A stretch of 64,000 nt of DNA, taken from NCBI RefSeq assembly GCF_014656295.1, contig NZ_BNCD01000002.1, positions 186,001 to 250,000 on the forward strand. The letters run 5' to 3'. Origin of the DNA: Streptomyces sulfonofaciens. GTDB taxonomy: Bacteria; Actinomycetota; Actinomycetes; Streptomycetales; Streptomycetaceae. This document shows, piece by piece, positions 34,058 to 42,831 of this stretch. Under the pieces are notes generated by a model that did not search any database, was not told the origin of the DNA, and worked only from the letters and a program-made list of their open reading frames with translations. The position numbers and the translations under genes are program-made. How positions within the stretch are numbered: position 1 is the first letter of the stretch; each line of letters starts with the position of its first letter.

Positions 34058-34277
34058 TGCTCACGTCGCCCGGAGTTCGCCGCGCGTTGCCCTCTGACGT
34101 CGTACATGTGACATACGTGTGGCGGACGTGGGCAGAAGGCGGCGGCAGGGTGGAGACGGTCCGTGACGCTCGTCGGCTGTTCCCTCGACCGGGTGCAACC
34201 GTTCGTCGAGACGAACGGCATCGGCGCCTTCCTGACCGTGGGCCCCGGCGGGCGGGCGGGTCGGCGCCGTGCGCGCA
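34058..34277. other. Region between the peptide promoter and the glucanase terminator
   Basis: No gene seen. It holds a fifth CGTTC-N8-GAACG repeat at 34200-34217, here part of a longer palindrome CCGTTCGTC-GA-GACGAACGG (34199-34218). It lies far upstream of the peptide promoter and may be a distal site or unrelated. Confidence 0.4.
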
Positions 34278-34309
34278 CGAGGCCGCGGCCCGTACGGACC
34301 GCGGCCTCG
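34278..34309 (-). terminator. Terminator hairpin after the glucanase gene
   Basis: CGAGGCCGCGG and its exact complement flank a ten-base loop, 28 bases past the stop codon of the glucanase gene. Confidence 0.65.
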
Positions 34310-34336
34310 CGTGCCGTCGTGCGGGGCGTCCCGCGG

Positions 34337-36679
34337 TTAGCTGGTGTACGCCTCCAGCTCCGAGAGCTGGGCACCGGGCCAGCCCGTGTTGCCGGTGAAC
34401 GTCAGCCGAAGGTAGCGCACCGGGGTGCCGGGCAGCGAGACGGTGGCGGTGTTGCCGCTCGACGGGTTGAAGGTGTAGCCCGCCGAGCCCTTGAGGGTGG
34501 TGTACGTGCCATTGTCGGTACTGCCGAGCACGCTCAGCGTCTGCGTCCGGGTGCTCCAGGCCGCGGCGGGCGGGAGCTTCAGGACCAGCCGCCCCACGGC
34601 CTTGGATGAGCCGAGGTCGACCGTGAGGGACTGCGGGAAGGCGTTGTTGGGGCTCTCCCAGTAGGTGGTGGCGTTGCCGTCCACCGCGTTGCCGGGCACG
34701 TAGACGTCGGCGTGGCCCGCCGAGACGGGGCGGCCCTGCGCGAGGTTGCCGGTGTCGCCCGGGTCGCCGGGGTCGTCGGGGTCGCCCGGGTCGTCCCCGC
34801 CGCCGGTCGACGGGACGCCCCCGTTGGTCCACACCGGTGTGGGCCAGCCGCCGCAGTAGGGCTGGTCCGTGTACCAGCCCGAGTTCCCGCTGCCCTGGGT
34901 GATGGCGAACGCGTTGCCCTGGCAACTGTAGATCGGCGAGGGGCCGTTGACGTGCTTGGCGGTGACGTTGGTGAAGGTGCCCGCGCCGCCCGCCTGGAAC
35001 TGGAGGGCGAAGGTGCCGGTGCCGTCGATGTTGATGTTGCTGAAGTTGAGCGTCCTGCCGCCGCCCTCGATGGTCTGTATCGCCTCGTAGGAGGAGTCGA
35101 GGATGTCGGAGTCGCTGATGTTGATGGTGGCGTTCAGTGCCTCGTTGAGGCCGTCGAACCACATGGCGCCGACGCCGAACTGCCAGTTGTAGTCGCTGTT
35201 GCCGGTGCGGATCAGGGTGTTGCGGGCGGCTGTGAGGGTGCCGGAGACGGCCGTTCCCTGGCCGGAGTTGACGCCCGGGTACCGGTTGGCGATGTGCAGG
35301 CCGCCGCCGTTGGTGACGGTGTCCGACATGGTGTTGTCGGAGATGGTGATGTTCTTGCCGCCGTAGGTGACGATGTTGTTCGCGAGGATCGGTGCGACCA
35401 CCGTGTTGTGCGTGAACGAGTTGTTCACGTTGGGTATGTTCTCCGCCCACATGGCCAGGCCGTCGTCACCCGTGTTGCGTACGAAGGTGTTGGTGACGGT
35501 GGAGTTGGTGACGCCCATGTGGAAGTTGACGCCGTCGGCCGTCTGGTCGAGGATCCGGCTGTTCTTGATGGTGAACCCGTCCATCGGACCGTCCATCCAG
35601 GCCCCGACCTTGGTGTGCTGCATCCAGACGTCGTCGACCGTCGAGTTGGACAGCGCGCCGCCGATGGCGTTGACCTGGTCGGCGTCGACCCGCTCCTGGA
35701 TGTCGCCCAGGATGGCGAAGTCCTTCAGGGTGACGTCGCTGCTGCCGCCCTGGTTGGCGTACTTGCCGTAGACGCCGACGGCCTTCGCGCGGTCGGCCGG
35801 GTCCCGGCCGGTCAGCACGCTGTACCAGGGGCCCGCGCCCGCCAGCGTGACGTGGTCCACGACGATGTGGTCGCGGACCTGGAACGTGCCCTCGGGGATG
35901 TATACGGTCCTGCCCTGCTGCTGGCCCGCGGTGACCGCCGCCTGGATCTTGGCGGTGGAGTCGGCGGCGCCCGTCGGGTCGGCGCCGAAGTCGGTGACCA
36001 CGTTCAGCGCGCCGGACGGCTGTGCGATCGGCGCCGCCACCTGCTCGAAGTCCGCCAGGTCGATGGTGAACGAGGGCGCCTGCGAGGTCGAGGGCACCTG
36101 GAGGCGGACCTTGGTCCCGGCCGCCAGGGTCCTGCCGAACAGGGTCCGGGCCTCGTCGTAGAAGTGGTGCGGGTTGCCGCTGCCCGGGTTGTTGTTGAAC
36201 GGGTAGCCGCCGTAGTACCAGCCGTACCTGGACGTCACGGGCACGCTCTTGAGCACGGCGCCGTCGACCCTGACGTCGAGCGAGGCGTTGCGGCCCGTGC
36301 CGTCCGGGCTGTCCGGGATGGAGTAGCGGAAGTCGATCGCGTTGGCGGGCTTGGTGAGGGTGAACTCGACGTACTCGCCCGTCGCGTCCAGCGTCACCGC
36401 CTGCCGCCCCGACGCCTCGGAGGCGAGGTGCGTGTAGAGGCGGTCGGGGGCGATCACGGTGCCGTTGGTCGCGGCGTACTCGGCCTCCTGCTCGGTGAAC
36501 GGCACGGACGCACCGCGGCCGGATATGCCCACCGGGGAGGGGGCGGGCACGCCCGCCGCCCGGGCGGCGGGCGCGGTGGTCAGGACCAGCGCGGTCGCGG
36601 CACCGGTCGCGAGGAGGGCCAGGGAGGTGAGCGCCGAAAGGCCACGGCGCAGCACGCGTCGTCTCGGGGGCGATGTCAC
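34337..36679 (-). CDS. Secreted GH87-type alpha-1,3-glucanase (mutanase/mycodextranase) with discoidin domain
   Basis: A 780-residue secreted enzyme. A long Arg-rich signal peptide ends near residue 42 (ARAAG). A carbohydrate-binding-like beta domain (about 45-215) is followed by a right-handed beta-helix starting VVTDFGADPTGAADSTAKIQ, the pectate-lyase-3 superfamily opening. The clustered acidic residues ADGVNFHMG and RNTGDDGLAMW fit the GH87 active site. A Gly/Asp/Pro linker (GGGDDPGDPDDPGDPGD) leads to a C-terminal F5/8-type (discoidin/CBM32) domain of about 140 residues. GH87 enzymes cut alpha-1,3-glucan of fungal walls and biofilms. GTG 36679 has AAGGACGTG upstream. Family assignment is from motif memory; another beta-helix glycosidase is possible. 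Confidence 0.75.
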   Translation of the reverse strand: MTSPPRRRVLRRGLSALTSLALLATGAATALVLTTAPAARAAGVPAPSPVGISGRGASVPFTEQEAEYAATNGTVIAPDRLYTHLASEASGRQAVTLDATGEYVEFTLTKPANAIDFRYSIPDSPDGTGRNASLDVRVDGAVLKSVPVTSRYGWYYGGYPFNNNPGSGNPHHFYDEARTLFGRTLAAGTKVRLQVPSTSQAPSFTIDLADFEQVAAPIAQPSGALNVVTDFGADPTGAADSTAKIQAAVTAGQQQGRTVYIPEGTFQVRDHIVVDHVTLAGAGPWYSVLTGRDPADRAKAVGVYGKYANQGGSSDVTLKDFAILGDIQERVDADQVNAIGGALSNSTVDDVWMQHTKVGAWMDGPMDGFTIKNSRILDQTADGVNFHMGVTNSTVTNTFVRNTGDDGLAMWAENIPNVNNSFTHNTVVAPILANNIVTYGGKNITISDNTMSDTVTNGGGLHIANRYPGVNSGQGTAVSGTLTAARNTLIRTGNSDYNWQFGVGAMWFDGLNEALNATINISDSDILDSSYEAIQTIEGGGRTLNFSNINIDGTGTFALQFQAGGAGTFTNVTAKHVNGPSPIYSCQGNAFAITQGSGNSGWYTDQPYCGGWPTPVWTNGGVPSTGGGDDPGDPDDPGDPGDTGNLAQGRPVSAGHADVYVPGNAVDGNATTYWESPNNAFPQSLTVDLGSSKAVGRLVLKLPPAAAWSTRTQTLSVLGSTDNGTYTTLKGSAGYTFNPSSGNTATVSLPGTPVRYLRLTFTGNTGWPGAQLSELEAYTS

Positions 36680-37109
36680 AGATTCACGTCCTTGCGGCTC
36701 GGTGGGAACTCTGCGGACGCGAAAAGGCTAGGAGTGACAACGCAGGAAGTCTATAAATCTGCGCAAAACTCGAAGCTGCAAAGTAAAAATCATGGAGATT
36801 GTGGCGGGGGCGAGCCCTCGTTCGGGCGACGGGCCCCCTCAAGTCACCGAGCAGGAAAGGAGTTTGGCTGCGCGAGTGGAGGATCCGCGGTTCCTTACGG
36901 AAGGGCAGTCCGGGGGACGGAGACATGCAAAAAACGTGTCAGATCCGGCAATTAATTGATCCAGTGGTGCGGCTGATCAGGGGCGTGCCCGGTGACGTCC
37001 TGTCAGCCGCCGCCCCCGCGCTGTAGATTTCCGTCAGCCGGAGTTCGGCGCACCACACCACGGAAGCCGCTGGCGCGTGTGGCCTTCCGCAGTAGAGCGA
37101 AGGAGACAC
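36680..37109. other. 430-base divergent promoter region between glucanase and pullulanase genes
   Basis: The least GC-rich part of the window, especially 36735-36795 and 36920-36965. It should hold promoters for both secreted glycosidases. TGCGCAAAA and TGCAAAG (36760-36783) and TGCAAAAAACG (36926-36936) resemble half-sites of LacI-type sugar regulators, but no full palindrome could be fixed. No gene is seen. Confidence 0.45.
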
Positions 37110-39119
37110 ATGGCCACGCACCTTTCCGCACGGCCGGACACCGGGAGCAGGTGCCCCGGGCGGGCCCTGCGCGGCCTCGGCCGCACGGCACTCGCCGCCG
37201 CGGGACTGCTCGTCGCACTGCTGCCGGGCACCGGGCAGGCGGCACCACCCGCCGCCGGGCAGCACGGCTTCGCCGCCACCCCGACCGCCGCGCAGCACGC
37301 CGCGGCGCCGGACACCCTGGGCGCCGTCCACACCCCCGCGCACACCACGTTCAGGATCTGGTCGCCGGACAGCTCGGACGTCACCGTCCGCGTCGGCGAC
37401 CGCAGTCACCCGCTGCGCCCGGTCGCCCTGGAGGGCTACAGCGACGTGTACCAGGCGGTCGTGGAGGGCGATCTGAGGGGCCGGGCGTACCAGTTCAGCG
37501 TCGCCGGCAGGGACGTGCCCGACCCGTACGCCCGGATGGTCAGGCCCGGCACCACCGAGGGAATCGTCATCGACGACGCCGCCCTGCCGCCCCACGGCGG
37601 GTGGGCGCCCGCACCACCGCTGGCGAACCGCGAGGACGCCACGGTCTACGAACTGAGCGTGCGGGACTTCACCATCGACCCCAGCTCCGGCGTGGACCCC
37701 GACAAGCGCGGCAGGTTCCTGGGCCTCGTGCAGACCGGCACCAGGCACAACGGCGTCCCGACGGGCATCGACCACCTGAAGGAACTGGGCGTCACCGACG
37801 TCGAGCTCATGCCGTCCTTCGACTTCGGCTCCACGGAGCCCAACTGGGGCTACGACCCGGTCGGCTACAACACCCCGGAGGAGCAGTACTCGCAGTTCAC
37901 CGATCCGGAGGACCGGATCAGGGAGTTCAAGGACATGGTCAACGGGTTCCACAGGAACGGCATCCGGGTGATCATGGACGTGGTGTACAACCACACGCTC
38001 GGCAAGGAGGTCTTCCAGGGGATCACCCCCCGGTACTACACACCGAACGACCTCTCCGGCACCGGCAACTCCCTGGACGACGGCAATCCCATGGTCAGCC
38101 GTATGATCCGCGACTCCCTGGAGCACTGGGTACGGGACTACCACGTGGACGGCTTCCGCTTCGACCTGATGGGCATCCACTACCACGAGAACGTGTCGCA
38201 GTGGGCGGGCCACCTCAACGCCGCCTACCCCGGGCGCACCCTTCAGTTCCACGGGGAGCCCTGGTCCGGTGGGGTCGCCGACCCGCTGGAGCCCCGAAAG
38301 GTGCGCTACGGCACCGTGCCCACGCTCGCCGGTGCGCATGTCGGTGTGTTCAACGGCGCCTACCGCGACGCCATCAAGGGCGGTACGCGGGACGCCTCCA
38401 TGGCCTACATGGGCGGCTCCGGCGACGCCTCCGCCATCGCCACCGGCATGCGCGGCTCCCCGCTGGCAGCCAAGAGCACCGACCCGCTGCCCGACCCCTG
38501 GGACCCGGCGTTCGCCTACGACCCCGAGCAGACCGTCAACTACGTGTCGGTCCACGACGACCTCAACCTCTGGGACAAGATCACCTACTCGGGAGGCACC
38601 GGTGGCGCGGACGGCAGGGCGGGGCGGATCGACCGGTTCGCCGCGGGCATGGTGCTGACCTCGCAGGGCATCCCGTTCCTCTCCGAGGGCGACGAGTTCC
38701 TGCGCTCCAAGGTGGTGGGCGGCGACTACACCACGGCGATGAACTCCTACAACGCGTCGGACAGCGTCAACGCCCTCCATTGGGGCGACAAGACCGCCAA
38801 CGCCGGCGTCTTCTCCTACTACAGGGACGCCCTGGCGCTCAGGAGGTCCACCCCGGCACTCCGTCTGACCTCCTGGGACGCCGTGCACGACCAGATGGCC
38901 ACGCAGACGGACGGTCCTGTCGTGGTGTCCCGGATCAGCTCCCGCGCCGACGCGCCGGACAGCTACGACACCGTCGTCGTCGACAACCCCGCGGACACCG
39001 ACTACAGCGTGGCTCTGCCGCCGGGCACCTGGACCAAGGTCCTCGACGCGAGCGGCGCCGTGCACGCCTCGGACCGCACCTGCGGGGGCCTTTCCGTGAC
39101 GGTGTTCACCAGGAACTGA
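37110..39119 (+). CDS. Secreted type I pullulanase (GH13)
   Basis: A 669-residue GH13 enzyme. The signal peptide ends near residue 45 (GTGQA). A CBM48-like N-terminal domain (about 70-165) is followed by the barrel: region I DVVYNHT, the pullulanase mark NWGYDPVGYNTPEEQYS, nucleophile Asp352 in DGFRFD, acid/base Glu383 in FHGEPW and Asp483 in VHDD (usually HDN). It is shorter than many pullulanases, which carry extra N-terminal modules. It debranches alpha-1,6 links in pullulan, glycogen or amylopectin outside the cell. GAAGGAGACAC precedes ATG 37110. Divergent transcription from an alpha-1,3-glucanase suggests a joint alpha-glucan diet. Confidence 0.85.
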   Translation: MATHLSARPDTGSRCPGRALRGLGRTALAAAGLLVALLPGTGQAAPPAAGQHGFAATPTAAQHAAAPDTLGAVHTPAHTTFRIWSPDSSDVTVRVGDRSHPLRPVALEGYSDVYQAVVEGDLRGRAYQFSVAGRDVPDPYARMVRPGTTEGIVIDDAALPPHGGWAPAPPLANREDATVYELSVRDFTIDPSSGVDPDKRGRFLGLVQTGTRHNGVPTGIDHLKELGVTDVELMPSFDFGSTEPNWGYDPVGYNTPEEQYSQFTDPEDRIREFKDMVNGFHRNGIRVIMDVVYNHTLGKEVFQGITPRYYTPNDLSGTGNSLDDGNPMVSRMIRDSLEHWVRDYHVDGFRFDLMGIHYHENVSQWAGHLNAAYPGRTLQFHGEPWSGGVADPLEPRKVRYGTVPTLAGAHVGVFNGAYRDAIKGGTRDASMAYMGGSGDASAIATGMRGSPLAAKSTDPLPDPWDPAFAYDPEQTVNYVSVHDDLNLWDKITYSGGTGGADGRAGRIDRFAAGMVLTSQGIPFLSEGDEFLRSKVVGGDYTTAMNSYNASDSVNALHWGDKTANAGVFSYYRDALALRRSTPALRLTSWDAVHDQMATQTDGPVVVSRISSRADAPDSYDTVVVDNPADTDYSVALPPGTWTKVLDASGAVHASDRTCGGLSVTVFTRN

Positions 39120-39194
39120 CCGACCGCGGCCCCCGGCCCGCAGGTGGCAGGCACGCGTTCGGCAGGCGTGCGTTCGGCGGCCGTGCGGTGCACC

Positions 39195-39225
39195 CGGGCG
39201 GGCCCTGCCACGGCGGGCCCGCCCG
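39195..39225 (+). terminator. Terminator hairpin after the pullulanase gene
   Basis: CGGGCGGGCCC (39195-39205) and its exact complement (39215-39225) flank a nine-base loop, 76 bases after the stop. Confidence 0.65.
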
Positions 39226-39271
39226 TGACGCCGGCGGCCGCGCCTAGGCAGGGCCGAAGAACCTTCCGGGA

Positions 39272-39302
39272 CCTGACGGGTTTCTCACAACTGCCCGTCA
39301 GG
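39272..39302. promoter_or_regulatory. Inverted repeat before the L,D-transpeptidase gene
   Basis: CCTGACGGG (39272-39280) and CCCGTCAGG (39294-39302) are exact complements nine bases before the start codon. A related CCTGTCAGG stands before the response-regulator gene next door, so it may be a site for that regulator or a hairpin at the ribosome site. Confidence 0.5.
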
Positions 39303-39310
39303 GTCGGAAC

Positions 39311-40141
39311 ATGACCACGAAGCACCCCCGCACCCCCGCACCCCCCACACCCCCCGTGCCCGCAGACGGGAGGGCGCCCCTGCGCCGCGCCGCCCGTCTG
39401 CGGGCACCGGCCGCCAAAGCCGCGGTCCTCGCGACGGCGCTGCTGCTGTCCGGCTGCGGCGCCGTGACCGGCGACGCCAGGACCGACGCCGCGGCCACCG
39501 CCGACGCCGAGCCGCCCAGCACCCCGAAACCGTCGCTGTCCATCGACGTGGCCCCCCGGCAACTGCCCGGCCTCGGCCCGAAGACCTGGGCCGAGGTGCC
39601 CCCCGGGACACGGCAGGCCATCGTGGTGACGGGCCGGAACCGGAACTCGCCGGTGTCCACCGCGGTGCTCTACGAACGCACCGCCGCGGGCTGGCAGGCA
39701 GGGGAGAGCTGGCCCGCGCACAACGCCCTGCGCGGCTGGAGCGACCACCACCGGGCCGGTGACCTGCACACCCCGATCGGCGTCTACACCCTGACGGACG
39801 CGGGCGGGCGCCTCGCCGATCCCGGCAGCAGGCTGCCCTACGACCGGTCCGCCGCCTTCGTCGCGCCCGGCACCGGGTTCGAGGGCGAACCGCTGGCGGG
39901 CTCCTTCGACTACGTCGTCGCCATCGACTACAACCGCAGGCCCGGCACCTCACCGCTGGACTGGACACGGCCGCTCGGCGCGGGACGCGGCGGAGGCATC
40001 TGGTTCCACGTCGACCACGGCGGCCCCACCCAAGGCTGCGTCAGCCTGAGCGAGGACCACATGAAGGACCTGCTGCGCGCGCTCGACCCGGCCCGGCACC
40101 CCGTCGTGGTCATGGGCGACGCGGCAGCGCTGCGCAAGTGA
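39311..40141 (+). CDS. L,D-transpeptidase (YkuD-type) lipoprotein
   Basis: A 276-residue lipoprotein: basic N-terminus, signal helix and lipobox LLLSGC (Cys about residue 54), an Ala/Thr/Pro-rich spacer, then a catalytic domain with HVDHGGPTQGCVSLSE, giving nucleophile Cys243 after the conserved His. L,D-transpeptidases make 3-3 peptidoglycan cross-links and are insensitive to many beta-lactams. The SH-x-GC motif is degenerate (TQGC), as in the YafK/ErfK side-branch, so another L,D-carboxypeptidase-like role is possible. It is followed by a two-component system that may sense envelope stress. Confidence 0.8.
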   Translation: MTTKHPRTPAPPTPPVPADGRAPLRRAARLRAPAAKAAVLATALLLSGCGAVTGDARTDAAATADAEPPSTPKPSLSIDVAPRQLPGLGPKTWAEVPPGTRQAIVVTGRNRNSPVSTAVLYERTAAGWQAGESWPAHNALRGWSDHHRAGDLHTPIGVYTLTDAGGRLADPGSRLPYDRSAAFVAPGTGFEGEPLAGSFDYVVAIDYNRRPGTSPLDWTRPLGAGRGGGIWFHVDHGGPTQGCVSLSEDHMKDLLRALDPARHPVVVMGDAAALRK

Positions 40142-40155
40142 GCCGCCCGGCCGCG

Positions 40156-40204
40156 GTGCGGGGCCCGGCGGGGCCGTCCGCCGGGGCCGGCCCGGGCCCC
40201 GCAC
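40156..40204 (+). terminator. Terminator hairpin after the L,D-transpeptidase gene
   Basis: GTGCGGGGCCCGG (40156-40168) pairs perfectly with 40192-40204. It separates the transpeptidase from the two-component operon. Confidence 0.6.
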
Positions 40205-40218
40205 AGGGATGTGAGGAA

Positions 40219-40227
40219 CCTGTCAGG
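40219..40227. promoter_or_regulatory. CCTGTCAGG element before the response regulator
   Basis: A nine-base palindrome 67 bases before the start codon, related to the arms of the repeat before the L,D-transpeptidase gene. Candidate autoregulatory site. Confidence 0.4.
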
Positions 40228-40272
40228 ATGTGGGAAGGCCCTCACACCCGGCCGGCCGCCCGCCGCTGCGCC

Positions 40273-40278
40273 TAGCAT
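40273..40278 (+). promoter_or_regulatory. -10 box of a probably leaderless response-regulator transcript
   Basis: TAGCAT ends seven bases before the GTG start, so transcription should begin at or next to the start codon. No ribosome site precedes the gene, as expected for a leaderless mRNA. Confidence 0.55.
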
Positions 40279-40285
40279 CGGCCGC

Positions 40286-40984
40286 GTGTGCGCACATGTG
40301 CTGGTCGCCGAGGACGACGAGATGCAGGCCGAGCTGATCCGCCGCTCCCTGCTCCAGGAGGGCCACACCGCCACCGTGGTCCACGACGGCCGGGCCGCCC
40401 TCGACGCGGCCCGCCGCGACCGGCCCGACCTGGTCGTTCTGGACCTCATGCTGCCGGTGGTCGACGGCTACGGGGTGTGCCGCGTGCTGCGGCAGGACGA
40501 CGACGTCGCCATCCTGATGCTCACCGCCCGTTCCACCGAGGACGACGTGCTGCTCGGCCTGGAGCTCGGCGCTGACGACTACATGACCAAGCCGTACAGC
40601 CCGCGCGAGCTGATGGCCCGGATCCGCACGGTGCTCAGACGCAGCCGGCCCCCGGCGTCCGGCCGGCCCGCCCCTCCCGTGCTGCGGGCCGCGGGCCTCG
40701 CGGTCGACCCGGTCCGCCACGAGGTGCGCTGCGAAGGCTCACCGGTCGACTGCACCCCGGGCGAGTACGAGATCCTGCTGGCCATGGCGGCGGAGCCGGG
40801 CCGGGTGTTCTCACGACGGCAGTTGCTGGAGTGCACCCGCGGCATCGACAGGGCTTCCACGGAGCGGGCCATCGACGCCCACATCATGAACATCCGCAGG
40901 AAGACAGAGGCCGACCCGCGCCACCCGACCCGCCTCCTGACCGTGTTCGGCGTGGGGTACAAGCTCAGCGGTGAGCGGCCGTGA
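40286..40984 (+). CDS. OmpR-family response regulator
   Basis: A 232-residue regulator: receiver domain at 1-118 with acidic pocket (EDD near residue 9-11), phosphoacceptor Asp53 (LVVLDLMLP), Thr (MLTAR) and Lys in MTKPYSP, then a winged-helix trans-reg-C domain at about 133-230 ending TVFGVGYKL. GTG 40286 is chosen because a -10 box lies just before it and the domain starts at once; a longer frame from 40211 adds only unrelated residues. It overlaps the kinase gene by four bases. Confidence 0.88.
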   Translation: MCAHVLVAEDDEMQAELIRRSLLQEGHTATVVHDGRAALDAARRDRPDLVVLDLMLPVVDGYGVCRVLRQDDDVAILMLTARSTEDDVLLGLELGADDYMTKPYSPRELMARIRTVLRRSRPPASGRPAPPVLRAAGLAVDPVRHEVRCEGSPVDCTPGEYEILLAMAAEPGRVFSRRQLLECTRGIDRASTERAIDAHIMNIRRKTEADPRHPTRLLTVFGVGYKLSGERP

Positions 40985-42831
40985 GGCGCCGCCGCGGACC
41001 CGGGCGTGCCATACCGCTGCACAAGAGCCTGCTGGTCAGGCTGATGTTCACCTCGGTGCTGATCGCCGCGTGCTCGGTGGCGGGCACGGCCTGGCTGGCC
41101 GTGCAGACCACCGCCAGCGCCCTGCGGGAGGAACAGGGCCAGGTGCTCTCCGAGGACACCGACACCCTGCGCCGGCTGAGCGGTTACGCCGCCACCCACG
41201 CCGACTGGGACGGGGTCGCCGACGAACTGCACGCACTGGCCGCCAGGACCGGCCGGCGGATCGCACTGACCACCGCCGACCGCAGACCCGTCGCGGACTC
41301 CGCTGCCGGCAACGCCCCGCTGCCGCCGCGGGCCGCCGCCACCATCGACCCGCTGCACACCGACACCTACACCGAGCCCGGGGCCCAGCTCACCGGCATC
41401 GACCCGCGGGCCGTGGGCCCCTACCGCCTGACGGCCGAGGAGCGCGAGCGGGTACGGGACCTGGCCGTGATCCGCCGTACCTGTGCCGCGAAGCACGGGG
41501 TCGCCACGCGCATCACGCAGACGCCCAGCGGCCGCTCCGTCCTGATCGGCGCGGACGGGTCCACCACCCCGCAGATACCCGACCAGTGTGCCGACGGCAA
41601 GCTCAACGCCCCGGTGCCGACCGAGAAGCAGGCCATGGCCAAGCTGATCGGGCTCGCCAACGACTGCCTGGGGCGCGGCCGATCGGACCGGTCCGTGCTG
41701 GTCGCGGTGGACTTCGGCCGCCAACTGTTCGACGCCCATGCCTTCGTCAAGGCGTCGCAGGACCCTTCTGCCGCCGGCGAGCGCAAGGCGCGGGACTGCG
41801 TCGACTCGGCGCGCCGCAAGCAGCTCGACCCCTATGTCGCCCCGACCGCGGAGCTGTTCCTCGGCAGCGCCGACACCGCCCAGCCGCCGTTCGACATGTC
41901 CGCCGCCAACAAGGCCAAGATCGTGGCGGTCGCCGCGCTCGTCCTGGCGCTCACCGTGGCGGTGACCGTCGTGGTGGGCCTGCGACTGGTGCGGCCGCTG
42001 CGCGCCCTGACCCGGGCGGCCCAGCAGATGCCGGAGCGGCAGCCGCGGGTCCCGGTCGGCACCCGGGACGAGACGGGCATCCTCGCCGCCGCGTTCAACG
42101 ACCTCACCGAGCGCCGTGAACGCATCGAGGCGCAGCGCAAGGCGATGGTCAGCGACATCGCCCATGAGCTGCGCACGCCGCTCACCAACATCCGGGGCTG
42201 GCTGGAGGTCGCCAGGGACGGCATCGTCGAGCCCGATCCGGCGCTGCTCGCGTCCCTGCACGACGAGGCGGTGGTCCTCCAGCGCGTCATCGACGACCTC
42301 CAGGACCTCGCCGCCGCGGACGCCGGCACGCTCCGCCTCCACCGGGAGCCGGTGCGCGCCGACGAACTGCTCGAACAGGTCGCCGCGGCCCATCGTGTCG
42401 CGGCGGAGGCGGCCGGTGTCAGGATGGGCACCACGGTCGGCGCGGACACCTGGGTGGACGCGGATCCGGTCCGGATGCGGCAGGCGCTCGGCAACCTGGT
42501 CTCCAACGCCATCCGCCACACGCCCGCGGGTGGCGCCCTCGCCCTCACCGCCCGGCCCGACGGGGACGAGGTCGTCTTCGAGGTGGCGGACACCGGCAGC
42601 GGAATCGCCCCCGAGGACCTGCCGCACGTCTTCGACCGGTTCTGGCGGGCCGAGAAGTCCCGCAGCAGGCGCACCGGCGGCAGCGGGCTCGGCCTGGCGA
42701 TCGTCCGCCAGCTCGTGACCGCGCACGGCGGCACCGTGACCGCCGAGAGCGAGCCCGGCGCGGGCTCCGCCTTCCGGCTGCGCCTGCCCTCCCGCGCGGC
42801 GCCGCCGCGGCCCGCGGCCGACGGCGGCTGA
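40981..42831 (+). CDS. Membrane sensor histidine kinase
   Basis: A 616-residue kinase. Membrane helices at about 18-42 and 309-333 enclose an extracellular sensor of some 265 residues carrying four cysteines (RRTCAAKHG, PDQCADGK, NDCLGRG, ARDCVDS) that could form disulfides. A HAMP domain follows, then HisKA with His395 (SDIAHELRTPLTN), and an HATPase with N-box LVSNAIRH, G1 DTGSGI, F-box FDRFWR and G2 GGSGLGLAI. The partner is the overlapping OmpR-type regulator. The stimulus is unknown; the nearby L,D-transpeptidase suggests cell-wall stress and the cysteines suggest oxidative folding. Confidence 0.88.
   Translation: MRRRRGPGRAIPLHKSLLVRLMFTSVLIAACSVAGTAWLAVQTTASALREEQGQVLSEDTDTLRRLSGYAATHADWDGVADELHALAARTGRRIALTTADRRPVADSAAGNAPLPPRAAATIDPLHTDTYTEPGAQLTGIDPRAVGPYRLTAEERERVRDLAVIRRTCAAKHGVATRITQTPSGRSVLIGADGSTTPQIPDQCADGKLNAPVPTEKQAMAKLIGLANDCLGRGRSDRSVLVAVDFGRQLFDAHAFVKASQDPSAAGERKARDCVDSARRKQLDPYVAPTAELFLGSADTAQPPFDMSAANKAKIVAVAALVLALTVAVTVVVGLRLVRPLRALTRAAQQMPERQPRVPVGTRDETGILAAAFNDLTERRERIEAQRKAMVSDIAHELRTPLTNIRGWLEVARDGIVEPDPALLASLHDEAVVLQRVIDDLQDLAAADAGTLRLHREPVRADELLEQVAAAHRVAAEAAGVRMGTTVGADTWVDADPVRMRQALGNLVSNAIRHTPAGGALALTARPDGDEVVFEVADTGSGIAPEDLPHVFDRFWRAEKSRSRRTGGSGLGLAIVRQLVTAHGGTVTAESEPGAGSAFRLRLPSRAAPPRPAADGG

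Noticed and set aside
34337..36679. Calling the beta-helix enzyme a pectate lyase
   Set aside because: It shares only the general beta-helix opening; the paired-Asp motif, N-terminal domain and discoidin tail fit GH87 better.
40286..42831. Naming the two-component system CutRS, AfsQ or CseBC
   Set aside because: The sensor length, cysteine pattern and neighbours do not clearly match any one of these as I remember them.
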